Shown here piece after piece: positions 26,902-35,861 of a DNA stretch of 64,000 nucleotides. Origin of the DNA: Mesorhizobium sp. M9A.F.Ca.ET.002.03.1.2. Its GTDB lineage: Bacteria > Pseudomonadota > Alphaproteobacteria > Rhizobiales > Rhizobiaceae. The position numbers were made by a program, and so were the translations under genes. Position 1 is the stretch's first letter. Every line of letters begins with the position of its first letter. The stretch spans positions 6,007,001 to 6,071,000 of the forward strand of contig NZ_CP034443.1 of assembly GCF_003952365.1 (NCBI RefSeq), in the 5' to 3' direction. The notes below the pieces were generated by a model that saw nothing but the letters and a program-made list of their open reading frames with translations, was not told where the DNA came from and ran no database searches.

Positions 26902-29312
26902 CAATCGCCGGCCTCCGTCGCGCCGTTGTAGGCCCAGTTCCACTGCTGAATCTCGGGCATGTCTTCGCCGTACTCGCGGACATAAGCCTTGTGTTCGGCA
27001 AGCTTCCCGTGAAGTTCGGCGGCAAGGTTTTTCGCCCGCTCAGTGAGACCCGGCACGCGTTCGATCGCGGCGAGCGCCAAGTGGTAGCGGTCGAGCTCAT
27101 TGAGCACGGCCATGTCGAATGGCGTCGTCGTGGTGCCTTCCTCGCGAAAGCCGTGCACATGCATGTTGTCATGGTTGGCGCGTCGGTAGGTCAGGCGGTG
27201 GATGAGGTAGGGATAGCCGTGATAGGCGAAGATGACCGGCCTGGTTTTGGTGAACAGCGCGTCGAAATCCTCATCGGCGAGGCCATGCGGATGCTCTGAA
27301 TTCGACTGCAGCGTCATCAGATCGACCACGTTGACGACGCGAACCTTCAGGTCCGGAAGCGCCGAACGCAGAATGTCCGTGGCGGCGAGCGTCTCCAGTG
27401 TCGGCACGTCGCCGGCGCAGGCCATGACCACATCCGGATCCTCGCCCTTGGCAACCGTCCCGGCCCACTCCCAGATCCCCGCGCCCGCCCGGCAGTGCGT
27501 TTCCGCCTCTTCAGCAGACAGCCATTGCGGCGCTGGCTGCTTGCCGGCGGTGATCACGTTGATGCGGTTGTAGGTTCTCAGGCAATGGTCGGCGATCCAG
27601 AGCAGCGTGTTGGCATCCGGCGGGAAATAGAGCCTGACCGTATCGGCCTTCTTGTTGGCGACGAAATCGGCGAAGCCCGGATCTTGGTGGCTGAAGCCGT
27701 TGTGATCCTGCCGCCAGACATGGGAGGTCAGCAGGTAATTGAGTGAAGCGATCGGCTTGCGCCAGGTGCACTCTCTGGACGTCTTCAGCCATTTCGCATG
27801 CTGGTTGACCATGGAATCGACGATGTGGATGAACGCCTCGTAACAGGAGAACAGGCCATGGCGGCCGGTCAGCAGATAGCCCTCCAGCCAACCCTGGCAG
27901 AGATGCTCGCTGAGCACCTCCATGACGCGGCCGTCACGGGAAAGCTGGACGTCATAGGGCTCGATCCGCTGCATCCAGACCCGGTTCGTAACCTCGAACA
28001 CGTCGTCAAGGCGGTTGGAGGACGTCTCATCCGGTCCCATTAGCCGGAAATTCCGGGCCTCCGCATTCAGGCGTATCACGTCGCGGAGATAGCTTCCGAG
28101 TATCCGCGTCGCCTCGGCTTTGGCACCGCCCGGACGCGGCACATCGAGCGCCAGGCTTTTCCAATCGGGAAGCACGAGGTCGCGCTTCAGCAATCCGCCA
28201 TTGGCATATGGGGTTGCGCCCATGCGCTTAAGCCCTGTCGGCGCAAGCGCCGCCAGGTCTGGGAGCAGGCGCCCCCCTTTGTCGAACAGCTTTTCCGGTT
28301 CGTAACTCCGCATCCAGTCTTCGAGGATCTTGCGATGCGCCTCGTTGCCGCGAGCGTTCGACACCGGCACTTGATGCGAGCGCCAAAAATCCTCGACCTT
28401 CTTGCCATCGACCTCCTTCGGTCCGGTCCAGCCCTTCGGGCTGCGCAGCACGATCATCGGCCACAGCGGACGCTCTCCCCGCCAGCCCCGAGCACGGGCG
28501 TGCTCTTGGATGGAGCGGATCCGATCGAGCACCGTATCGAGCTTCGTGGCCATCGCCCGATGCATGGGAACAGGCTCATGACCTTCGACGAAGAACGGTT
28601 CGTAGCCGTAGCCGGCGAACAGGCTTCGCAACTCCCCGTCATCCATACGGGCGAGGATCGTCGGATTGGCGATCTTGTAGCCGTTGAGATGCAGGATCGG
28701 CAGGACGGCGCCGTCGGATGCCGGGTTCAGGAACTTGTTGGAGTGCCATGCCGCCGCGAGCGGGCCGGTCTCCGCTTCACCGTCGCCGACGACGCAGGCG
28801 ACCACCAGATCGGGATTGTCGAAGGCCGCGCCGAAAGCATGGACCAGTGCATATCCCAGTTCTCCGCCCTCATGGATCGAGCCGGGCGTTTCGGGCGCCA
28901 CATGGCTGGGCACTCCGCCAGGGAAGGAGAATTGCCGGAAGAGTTTTCTTAGACCGTCTTCGCCCTCGCCGATTTCGGGATAGATCTCGCTGTAGGTGCC
29001 CTCGAGCCACGTGTTCGCGACCATCGCCGGGCCGCCATGGCCTGGTCCGCAGATAAACAGGACATCGAGACTGCGTTCACGGATGACGCGGTTCAGATGG
29101 ACATAGATGAAATTGAGGCCAGGTGTCGTGCCCCAATGGCCGAGCAGCCGCGGCTTGACGTGCTCGGCTTTTAGGGGCTCGCGCAGGAGCGGATTGTCGA
29201 GCAGATAGATCTGGCCAACCGAAAGGTAGTTCGCGGCGCGCCAGTAGCGGTTCATGAGATCGACCTGGTCAAGGCCGATTTCCGGTGTTGTCTTGTGAGC
29301 CTCGTCGTTCAT
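26901..29312 (-). CDS. xfp: Phosphoketolase (xylulose-5-phosphate/fructose-6-phosphate)
   Basis: 803 residues, the usual family length. Thiamine-diphosphate phosphoketolase motifs include [20 protein letters not shown] near residue 45, [27 protein letters not shown] and the cofactor site [13 protein letters not shown] near residue 183. It splits xylulose 5-phosphate (or fructose 6-phosphate) with phosphate into acetyl phosphate and a triose (or tetrose) phosphate. The ATG at 29312 has GGAG upstream. With ackA it forms a phosphoketolase shunt producing acetate and ATP. Confidence 0.95.
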   Translation of the reverse strand: MNDEAHKTTPEIGLDQVDLMNRYWRAANYLSVGQIYLLDNPLLREPLKAEHVKPRLLGHWGTTPGLNFIYVHLNRVIRERSLDVLFICGPGHGGPAMVANTWLEGTYSEIYPEIGEGEDGLRKLFRQFSFPGGVPSHVAPETPGSIHEGGELGYALVHAFGAAFDNPDLVVACVVGDGEAETGPLAAAWHSNKFLNPASDGAVLPILHLNGYKIANPTILARMDDGELRSLFAGYGYEPFFVEGHEPVPMHRAMATKLDTVLDRIRSIQEHARARGWRGERPLWPMIVLRSPKGWTGPKEVDGKKVEDFWRSHQVPVSNARGNEAHRKILEDWMRSYEPEKLFDKGGRLLPDLAALAPTGLKRMGATPYANGGLLKRDLVLPDWKSLALDVPRPGGAKAEATRILGSYLRDVIRLNAEARNFRLMGPDETSSNRLDDVFEVTNRVWMQRIEPYDVQLSRDGRVMEVLSEHLCQGWLEGYLLTGRHGLFSCYEAFIHIVDSMVNQHAKWLKTSRECTWRKPIASLNYLLTSHVWRQDHNGFSHQDPGFADFVANKKADTVRLYFPPDANTLLWIADHCLRTYNRINVITAGKQPAPQWLSAEEAETHCRAGAGIWEWAGTVAKGEDPDVVMACAGDVPTLETLAATDILRSALPDLKVRVVNVVDLMTLQSNSEHPHGLADEDFDALFTKTRPVIFAYHGYPYLIHRLTYRRANHDNMHVHGFREEGTTTTPFDMAVLNELDRYHLALAAIERVPGLTERAKNLAAELHGKLAEHKAYVREYGEDMPEIQQWNWAYNGATEAGD

Positions 29313-29475
29313 GGAAACGTCTCCAGAATGCATTCGCCCATCGATAGATAGAAGCGGCGTCGCACCGGACAAATGATCTGCATCAAAATAGGTTGCGGCC
29401 GCTAGACCGTGGCATTGAAGCCAGCGAGCATGATGAGCGTGCCTCGGCAAGCATATCTGCCGGGCAAAGGGTGGA

Positions 29476-29500
29476 GGAACCTTGACGCTTGCCGGTGGTT
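29476..29500 (+). promoter_or_regulatory. EcfG-like promoter
   Basis: GGAAC, 16 nt, GGTT: -35 exact, -10 one base off the CGTT consensus. It lies 41 nt upstream of the PCMT/esterase fusion start at 29542. Confidence 0.45.
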
Positions 29501-29541
29501 AAGGAGACGGGCGGAGACCACGAACCGCCGGAGGAGCCAGG

Positions 29542-31536
29542 ATGCTCGATCTTTCCCATGCACGCGACCGAATGGTCGATATCCACATCAGCCGCCGTGG
29601 CATCCAAGATCGCGAGGTGCTGAAAGCGATGCGTGAGGTTCCGCGCGAGGCTTTCGTCCAACCTGGCTTTGAAGAATTCGCCTACGAAGACGGACCGTTG
29701 CCGATCGCCGACGGCCAGACGATATCGCAACCCTATATCGTCGCCCTGATGATCGAGATGGCAGAGATCGGACCGAGCGACCACGTCCTGGAGGTCGGCA
29801 CCGGCTCGGGTTATGCGGCTGCCGTGATGAGCCGGATCGCCGAACGAGTCTACACGATCGAGCGCCACGCCGGGCTGGCCGAAACGGCAAGACAGCGGCT
29901 CGAAGGGCTTGGCTATGACAATATCGAAGTCCGCACCGGCGATGGCACCAAAGGCTGGCCAGACGCGGCGCCCTTCGACGCCATTCTGGTGGCGGCCGGC
30001 GGACCCGGTGCGCCGCTTGCGCTACAGGAACAGCTCGACGTCGGCGGCAGGCTCGTCATCCCGGTCGGCGACGAGCCACACGACCAGCGCCTTCTCAAGG
30101 TCACCCGAACCGGCGCTGCAACTTACAGCGAGGAGGATTTCGGCGGCGTGCGGTTTGTCCCGCTCATCGGCGAGCAGGGCTGGCCCGAGAACGGCAGCCC
30201 TATCGTGACCGATCGTCCATCCGGACGCGCGCGCACACGCAGCCTGCCGGAGATGATCGCGGCAGCGGCCGAACCGCTGCCGGATTTCGACGATCCGGCG
30301 TTCGGCGAATTGTTCGACCGGTTTGGCGAACGGCGCGTCGTCCTGCTCGGTGAGGCGAGCCACGGTACGTCGGAGTTCTACCAGGCCCGCGCGGCGATCA
30401 CCCGCAGGCTCATCGAAAAACACGGCTTCACCATCGTCGCTGTGGAGGCTGACTGGCCCGATGCCGCGGCGATCGACCGCTATGTCCGCCATCGGCCGTC
30501 ACCGGCCAACGTCGATCCGCCATTCCAGCGGTTTCCCACTTGGATGTGGCGCAACACGGATGTTGCGGCGTTCGTCGACTGGATGCGGCACCACAATGAA
30601 CGGATCAGGATATCGTCCCGACTGGCGGGCTTTTACGGCCTCGACATCTACAACATGAGCGGATCGATCGCCGCGGTTCTGCAATATCTCGACAGGGTCG
30701 ATCCGCAGGCAGCAAGCATCGCACGTGAACGCTATGGCTGCCTGACGCCTTGGCAAAACGAACCGTCCACCTACGGCCGTGTCGCGCTCACCTCCGGCTA
30801 CGAGAAATGTGAGAAGGCCGTGCTTGAACAATGCCGCGAACTGCTTGCCAAGCAGCTCGATTATGCGCAGCAGGACGGCGCCGACTTCCTAGACGCCACC
30901 CAGAATGCGCGGCTGATCGCTTCGGCGGAACGCTACTATCGAATCATGTACTACGGCGGCGCGCAGTCCTGGAACCTGCGCGATACCCATATGTTCGAGA
31001 CGCTCGAACATCTGCTCGAAGCTCGCGGGCCGAACGCCAAGGCCGTGGTATGGGCGCATAATTCCCATATCGGAGATGCCCGCTACACCGAGATGGGGAT
31101 TGTCAGGGACGAAGTGAACATCGGCCAGCTCTGCCGCCAGCGTTTCGGTGACGAGGCGGCCCTGATCGGGCTCGGTACGCATTCCGGGACGGTAGCCGCG
31201 GCCTCCGACTGGGACGGCGAGATGGAAATCAAGCGGGTGCGGCCTTCCCATAGCGATAGCTACGAGCGGCTTTGCCATGACTGCGGCGTCTCGCGTTTCC
31301 TGCTCGACATCAAGCGCGACGATGCGCTGCGCGAGCGGCTTCTGGAGCATCGGCTGGAGCGCTTCATCGGCGTGATCTATCGACCGGAAACCGAACTGCG
31401 CAGCCACTATGCGGACGTCTCTCTTGCCCAGCAATTCGACGCGTTCGTCTGGTTTGACGAAACCGCCGCGGTAACGCAGCTCGGGCCGGAGCATGTGGGA
31501 ACGGGCGTTCCCGACACCTATCCGTTCGGGCTTTAG
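29542..31536 (+). CDS. Fusion of protein-L-isoaspartate methyltransferase and erythromycin-esterase-like domain
   Basis: 664 residues in two domains. Residues 1 to about 220 are a PCMT-type methyltransferase (TISQPYIVALM at 60-70, SAM motif VLEVGTGSGY at 82-91) expected to repair isoaspartyl residues. Residues about 230-655 are an erythromycin-esterase-like hydrolase with GEASHGTSEF around His274 and VWAHNSHIGDAR with His506 and His509. Both active sites look intact. No signal peptide. It is divergent from the phosphoketolase gene and has an EcfG-like promoter upstream, fitting a stress role. Whether the second domain hydrolyses a macrolide is doubtful; related domains are widespread and mostly uncharacterised. 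Confidence 0.87.
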   Translation: MLDLSHARDRMVDIHISRRGIQDREVLKAMREVPREAFVQPGFEEFAYEDGPLPIADGQTISQPYIVALMIEMAEIGPSDHVLEVGTGSGYAAAVMSRIAERVYTIERHAGLAETARQRLEGLGYDNIEVRTGDGTKGWPDAAPFDAILVAAGGPGAPLALQEQLDVGGRLVIPVGDEPHDQRLLKVTRTGAATYSEEDFGGVRFVPLIGEQGWPENGSPIVTDRPSGRARTRSLPEMIAAAAEPLPDFDDPAFGELFDRFGERRVVLLGEASHGTSEFYQARAAITRRLIEKHGFTIVAVEADWPDAAAIDRYVRHRPSPANVDPPFQRFPTWMWRNTDVAAFVDWMRHHNERIRISSRLAGFYGLDIYNMSGSIAAVLQYLDRVDPQAASIARERYGCLTPWQNEPSTYGRVALTSGYEKCEKAVLEQCRELLAKQLDYAQQDGADFLDATQNARLIASAERYYRIMYYGGAQSWNLRDTHMFETLEHLLEARGPNAKAVVWAHNSHIGDARYTEMGIVRDEVNIGQLCRQRFGDEAALIGLGTHSGTVAAASDWDGEMEIKRVRPSHSDSYERLCHDCGVSRFLLDIKRDDALRERLLEHRLERFIGVIYRPETELRSHYADVSLAQQFDAFVWFDETAAVTQLGPEHVGTGVPDTYPFGL

Positions 31537-31575
31537 CCGCCTCTTGGGCAGGGCCGCAACAAGGCGAGTTTCGGC

Positions 31576-31600
31576 GGAACATTCATCGTGCAGTGCTGTT
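31576..31600 (+). promoter_or_regulatory. EcfG-like promoter
   Basis: GGAAC, 16 nt, TGTT: -35 exact, -10 one base off consensus. It lies 34 nt upstream of the GTG start of the small gene at 31635. Confidence 0.4.
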
Positions 31601-31634
31601 TCTGGAACAGGACCCTTTTCGAAGGAGTTGTGCC

Positions 31635-31841
31635 GTGAGCGGAACCAAACATCCAAAGTGAAAAAAGCCGAGCGACGCCGATCTGAGGAACAATCCCGGT
31701 ATCGGGACCTCCAAAGGCATGATCAAGGAAGGCGACGAGCTCGAACTCGAAGGCGAAAACACGATCGAGGGCGACGTCGAGAACGACACCAACGCCCTTG
31801 GCGGGATCAACCCAAGGCGAAAAATGCGGACGAACAAGTAG
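31635..31841 (+). pseudogene. Small hydrophilic stress-type protein with in-frame TGA
   Basis: A 69-codon frame starting at GTG with GAAGGAG upstream. After MSGTKHPK the ninth codon is TGA; the same frame then continues without break (KKPSDADLRNNPGIGTSKGM, an acidic stretch, ending RRKMRTNK) to TAG. The continuation after the stop has strong protein character. A single substitution (for example TCA to TGA, Ser) would explain it. It may be a nonsense mutation, a sequencing error, or translation from a later start; there is no sign of selenocysteine use. An EcfG-like promoter sits just upstream. Confidence 0.5.
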
Positions 31842-31867
31842 TGTCGCTGCGCATCCCTCGGCGCCAT

Positions 31868-32355
31868 TTACTCCGCAAAAAGTGTCGCGGTGACAGCAAT
31901 CGAGATCAGGCTCAGCATCGCCAAGCCTGCCCTGGCGACATGTGAAGCCTCCCAAACATTGCGCAAGTCTTTCCAGTCGCCGGTTTGCTTTCGAGAGAAC
32001 GTTGAAAAAAATGCCGCGGCTGATTTCGGCACCGCGACATCCTGCACCCAGAAATTGTTGACGGGATGCGTGACCAGCCAATAGGTCGCATGTTCCGCCA
32101 CCAGGAAGACAAGGGCCGCCAAAGTCCACCAGAATCGAGCGCTTGGATACGGCGTCAGGTAGAGCAGGATGGCGAGGGCGATGATGCCGCCGATCTCGGC
32201 AAACCCGCCGATCGTGAAGCCGGGATAGTAGATCGCCTGCACGGATTTGTGGCCTCCTTGAGGCGCAACTTGCCGGGCAATTCCAACGCGTGCGCGAGCG
32301 AGAGCGCCATCGTGATGGCAATCAGAAGAAGGGTGACAATCATGAACACGCGCAT
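31868..32355 (-). pseudogene. DUF1772-like integral membrane protein, frameshifted at 32245-32247
   Basis: From ATG 32355 (AGGGA upstream) the frame reads MRVFMIVTLLLIAITMALSL with HALELPGKLRL, then breaks. The adjacent frame continues with VQAIYYPGFTIGGFAEIGGI and further helices to the stop at 31868. Adding one base to the three-T run (AAA on the coding strand, 32245-32247) restores about 162 residues with four membrane helices, typical of DUF1772-like proteins. Function unknown. A homopolymer sequencing error is likely. Convergent with the small stress-type gene. Confidence 0.72.
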
Positions 32356-32531
32356 GTTGCTATTCCCTGAACCGCACCTCCGCAGTACGCGCGTACATAG
32401 AGTGATCGGCAACCCGGTAAAGGTGGTGGAGGCGCTGCATGTCGCCAACGCCGCTGGCATTTGAACCGCCGAATTTTTCATCCGGACGCCCGTCCGAGCC
32501 ATCGGCCTTCACCGCACGGCCAAGACAGTCG

Positions 32532-32556
32532 GGAACCTTCATTCGGCACGATGGTT
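32532..32556 (+). promoter_or_regulatory. EcfG-like promoter
   Basis: GGAAC, 16 nt, GGTT: -35 exact, -10 one base off consensus. It lies 34 nt upstream of the proline-rich small gene at 32591. Confidence 0.45.
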
Positions 32557-32590
32557 GTCACTTCGTGAAGCAAGATTCGGGGAGTGTCCC

Positions 32591-32845
32591 ATGACCGATC
32601 CTGATCCCGATCCGAACAATCCCGTGCCGATACCGGACAATCCCAATCCCGAGCCTGCCCGGCCGCCCGCCCCGCCGGAAACACCGCCGGATGTGCCTCC
32701 GGGCGTTCCTCCGCCTTCGCCTGATCCCATTCCCGCTCCGCAAAAGCAGCCTGTCGAAGTTCCTCCCGATACACCATCCGAGATTCCGACGGAACCGACA
32801 TTCCCGGGTCCCACGGCCAATGCATATCGCCCAAAAAGTGCTTAG
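32591..32845 (+). CDS. Small proline-rich acidic protein, unknown function
   Basis: 84 residues, more than a third proline, with repeated DP, PNP, PPE and PP units from the N-terminus to about residue 75. It has almost no hydrophobic core, no signal peptide and no membrane helix, so it is probably intrinsically disordered. The ATG has GGGAG upstream and an EcfG-like promoter 34 nt before it, which support a real gene. No recognised family. A chance frame in C-rich DNA is possible but less likely given the start signals. Confidence 0.6.
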   Translation: MTDPDPDPNNPVPIPDNPNPEPARPPAPPETPPDVPPGVPPPSPDPIPAPQKQPVEVPPDTPSEIPTEPTFPGPTANAYRPKSA

Positions 32846-32974
32846 CGGTTTTGGGAAATACGATGGTCAACAAAGTCTGGTCACGACAGAACTGGCTGAC
32901 GCATGGCGAAACTGCGCGGACCCTGCAGCGATTGGCTTTAGAACGACGACGTCGCGGGCTATCCCCGGTTTTGG

Positions 32975-34531
32975 TCATTCCCCGATCTGGCTGGTCGAAC
33001 GTTCGTTGAGCATCTCGCCCGTTTGCGCATCGATCGCCGCCAGGCTGACCTCATAGCCCCACAGGCTGCGGATATGGCGCATGGCGGCGTCGCGGTTGGC
33101 CTCCTCCAGCATGATGCCGTCCTTCACCTTGTGCTCCAGTCGCAACTGTCGGTCGCCGAGAAGATCCACATCCACCACCTGAATATCCGGCCGGCTCGCG
33201 CCGATGTCGTAGCTGTGGGCGAGCCCGGCGCGTATCTTTTCGTAGCCACGCTCATTGTGTATCGATGAGACTTCGTAATGCGGTTCGCTCGCGGCATCGG
33301 CCAGGATAAAGAACCGCCATTTCCGCATCAGCGCGGGGCTCAGATACTGGCGGATGAAAGACTCGTCGCGATGGTTCGCCCACGCCTCGAGCAGGGTTTC
33401 GCGCCAATTGCCGTTGCCGGCGATATCGGGGAACCAGTCACGGTCCTCGGCGGTCGGCTCAGTCGATATGCGCTGGATATCCTGCATCATGTCGAGGCCC
33501 AATGCATAAGGATTGATGCCGGAAAAACGCGGATCGTCGAAGGCCGGCTGGAAGACCACGTTCGAATGGTTGCGCAGGATTTCCAGCATCACGCCTTCGC
33601 TGATCAGGCCGCGATCGAACAGCGTGTTCATGAGCGTGTAGTGCACGAAGGTGGCGCAGCCTTCATTCATCACCTGCGTTTGCCGCTGCGGATAGAAATA
33701 TTGCGCAATGACGCGGACGATCCTGACGATTTCACGCTGCCAGGGCTCCAGGACCAGGCTGTTCTTTTCCAGGAAGTAGAGCAGGTTCTCCTCGGGCAGC
33801 TTGAGCGTTTTCTTCCGCTCCGCCACGCCGGGATTCTTTTCTCCGGTATTGTCTCCGCCCTTCGAAGGCGGGAGCGTGCGCCACAGATCGTTGTAGGAGC
33901 GCTCCTCGTACTCCAGGCGCTCACGAACGCCCTCACGCTGCCGCTCCGATGACAGCTTCGGCGGCCGGTGATATCTGAACACGCCCTGTTCCATCAGCGC
34001 GTGGGCCGCATCGAGGATGGCCTCCACCGCGGCGACGCCGTGCCGCTCCTCGCAACGGGCGATGTAAGCCTTGGCGAAGTCCAGATAACTCAGGATCGCG
34101 CTGGCGTCCGTCCACTGGCGGAACAGATGATTGTTCTTGAAGAAATGATTATGGCCAAGCGCTGCATGAGCCGTCACCAGGGCCTGCAGGGCCATGGTGT
34201 TTTCCTCCATCAGGTAGACGATGCAGGGGTTGGAATTGATGACCAGCTCATAGGCGAGTCCTCGCCCGCCTTTGCGATAGAGCAATTCCTGATAGAGGAA
34301 ATGCTTGCCGAATGACCAGTGACGATACATCAGCGGCATGCCGACCGAGGAATAGGCGTCGAGCATCTGCTGGGACGAGATGATCTCCATCTGCACCGGA
34401 TAGACGTCGAGGTGAAGCTCTTCGATCGCGATCGCCTCGATGGCTTCATGGACACGCGACAGCGTTTTGAAATCCCAGTCTGCGTCGGAAAAGAGCAAAC
34501 CGGACTTGCTGGCTTGCCTGACCATCGGCAT
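32975..34531 (-). CDS. SpoVR family protein (YcgB-like)
   Basis: 518 residues, the usual SpoVR/YcgB length. Family segments include LHLDVYPVQMEIISSQQMLDAY near residue 38, MPLMYRHWSFGKHF near 65, NEGCATFVHY with a His near 293, and FSGINPYALGLDM. Named for a sporulation gene but widespread in non-sporulating bacteria beside PrkA and DUF444 genes; its biochemical role is unknown. It starts 6 nt after the DUF444 gene stop and is the last of a three-gene operon. Confidence 0.93.
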   Translation of the reverse strand: MPMVRQASKSGLLFSDADWDFKTLSRVHEAIEAIAIEELHLDVYPVQMEIISSQQMLDAYSSVGMPLMYRHWSFGKHFLYQELLYRKGGRGLAYELVINSNPCIVYLMEENTMALQALVTAHAALGHNHFFKNNHLFRQWTDASAILSYLDFAKAYIARCEERHGVAAVEAILDAAHALMEQGVFRYHRPPKLSSERQREGVRERLEYEERSYNDLWRTLPPSKGGDNTGEKNPGVAERKKTLKLPEENLLYFLEKNSLVLEPWQREIVRIVRVIAQYFYPQRQTQVMNEGCATFVHYTLMNTLFDRGLISEGVMLEILRNHSNVVFQPAFDDPRFSGINPYALGLDMMQDIQRISTEPTAEDRDWFPDIAGNGNWRETLLEAWANHRDESFIRQYLSPALMRKWRFFILADAASEPHYEVSSIHNERGYEKIRAGLAHSYDIGASRPDIQVVDVDLLGDRQLRLEHKVKDGIMLEEANRDAAMRHIRSLWGYEVSLAAIDAQTGEMLNERSTSQIGE

Positions 34532-34537
34532 TTCCCC

Positions 34538-35842
34538 TCAAGCGCTCTTCCGGACGGCTGGCTGCCTGGCGAACAGCCGGCGGAAGACCGGATAGATATC
34601 GGCTGCGGTTGCGATACGGCTCATCTCGAAATTCGGCCATTTCAGATTGACCGCGCTGTAGGCGCGCCAGAGCGAGGTCCCGTTCTCGGTGGCGCCGAAG
34701 ATATGGGTCTCGCGTTCGTCGATGATCTCGACATAGGCGAAATACTGGCACAGACGCATGATCTGGCCATCCATGAGGCCTATGCAGCGCTCGGAATCGG
34801 TGGCGAAATTGTCGCCGTCCGATGCCTGGGCGGCATAGATGTTCCACTCGTTGCTGGGATAGCGTTCCTCGATGATGCGGTGCATCTCTTCGAGTGCCGT
34901 GGAGACGACGGTACCGCCGCTTTGCGTATTGTAGAAGAAAGTCTCCTCGTCCACCTCCTGCGCCTCGTGCGTATGGCGGACGAAGACGATTTCGGTGCGG
35001 TCGTAGCGCCGTTTCAGAAAGAGATGCAGCAGCACGAAGAAGCGCTTGGCCAGATCCTTCTCGCGCTCGCCCATCGAGCCGGATACGTCCATGAGACAGA
35101 ACATGACGGCATTGGCATTCGGCACCGGCTGGGCGTCGAAGCGATTGAAGCGGATGTCGACGGGGTCGACATAGGCGATCCGCCTGCGGCGGCGCTCAAG
35201 TCGCTCGAGCTCTTCCTGCAACGCCGCAATGCGCTGGGGTGCCCCCGTGTTCTGGGGCTCCGCCGCCAGGATTGCGAGTTCCTTCGCAATCGCGTCAAGC
35301 TCCTCCTGCTTGGGGCGCTTGAGCGCAATCCGACGGCCATGACTGTGTCGCATCGTGCGGCCGACATTGATGTTGGTCGGGGAACCGGTCGCGGCGAAGC
35401 CGGCACGGCGTGGCTTGAAGGCAAGTATCTCCTTGAGATTGAGCTTGACCATGTCGGGAAGTTCGAGATCCTCGAAGAAGAGATCGAGCACCTCCTCGCG
35501 CGAGAGCACGAAACGAAAATCGTCTTCCGAGACCGTTTTCCCCGGAGATGATCCGCCGCTGCCCTGGCCGGGCTTGGGAACGCGGTCGCCCGGGGCGAAA
35601 TGCTTATTGCCCGGCAGGACGTGCTGCCGCCTGCCGCTGTCCTTCGCATCGGTAAAACTCGGCTCGGCTGTGCCCCTCGGCATGGAGACGGCGTGCTCGC
35701 TGTCCACGTCAGCGATCCTGCCGGTGCGGATCTTGTCCCGGATGCTTCGCTTCAGCTCTTCGCGCGCGCGCCTCAGAAAGCGTTGGCGGTTGCCGAGGCT
35801 CTTGTCCTTCGGGTTCAGTCGGCGATCGATAAAGATCGGCAT
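34538..35842 (-). CDS. DUF444 family protein (YeaH/YhbH-like, von Willebrand A type)
   Basis: 434 residues, the usual family length. The N-terminus IFIDRRLNPKDKSLGNRQRFL is typical. A von Willebrand A-like region in the second half has the metal site DVSGS at about residue 250 (CLMDVSGSMGEREKD). It probably acts as an adaptor with the PrkA kinase encoded 19 nt upstream. The family is induced by stress or nutrient limitation in enteric bacteria (YeaH). Confidence 0.93.
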   Translation of the reverse strand: MPIFIDRRLNPKDKSLGNRQRFLRRAREELKRSIRDKIRTGRIADVDSEHAVSMPRGTAEPSFTDAKDSGRRQHVLPGNKHFAPGDRVPKPGQGSGGSSPGKTVSEDDFRFVLSREEVLDLFFEDLELPDMVKLNLKEILAFKPRRAGFAATGSPTNINVGRTMRHSHGRRIALKRPKQEELDAIAKELAILAAEPQNTGAPQRIAALQEELERLERRRRRIAYVDPVDIRFNRFDAQPVPNANAVMFCLMDVSGSMGEREKDLAKRFFVLLHLFLKRRYDRTEIVFVRHTHEAQEVDEETFFYNTQSGGTVVSTALEEMHRIIEERYPSNEWNIYAAQASDGDNFATDSERCIGLMDGQIMRLCQYFAYVEIIDERETHIFGATENGTSLWRAYSAVNLKWPNFEMSRIATAADIYPVFRRLFARQPAVRKSA

Positions 35843-35861
35843 GGAAACATCCCGGCTGGGC

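Noticed and set aside
31659..31661. TGA codon read as selenocysteine
   Set aside because: No bacterial SECIS-like hairpin directly after the codon was apparent, the protein is not redox-like, and no selenoprotein genes are in the window. A point mutation or error is simpler.
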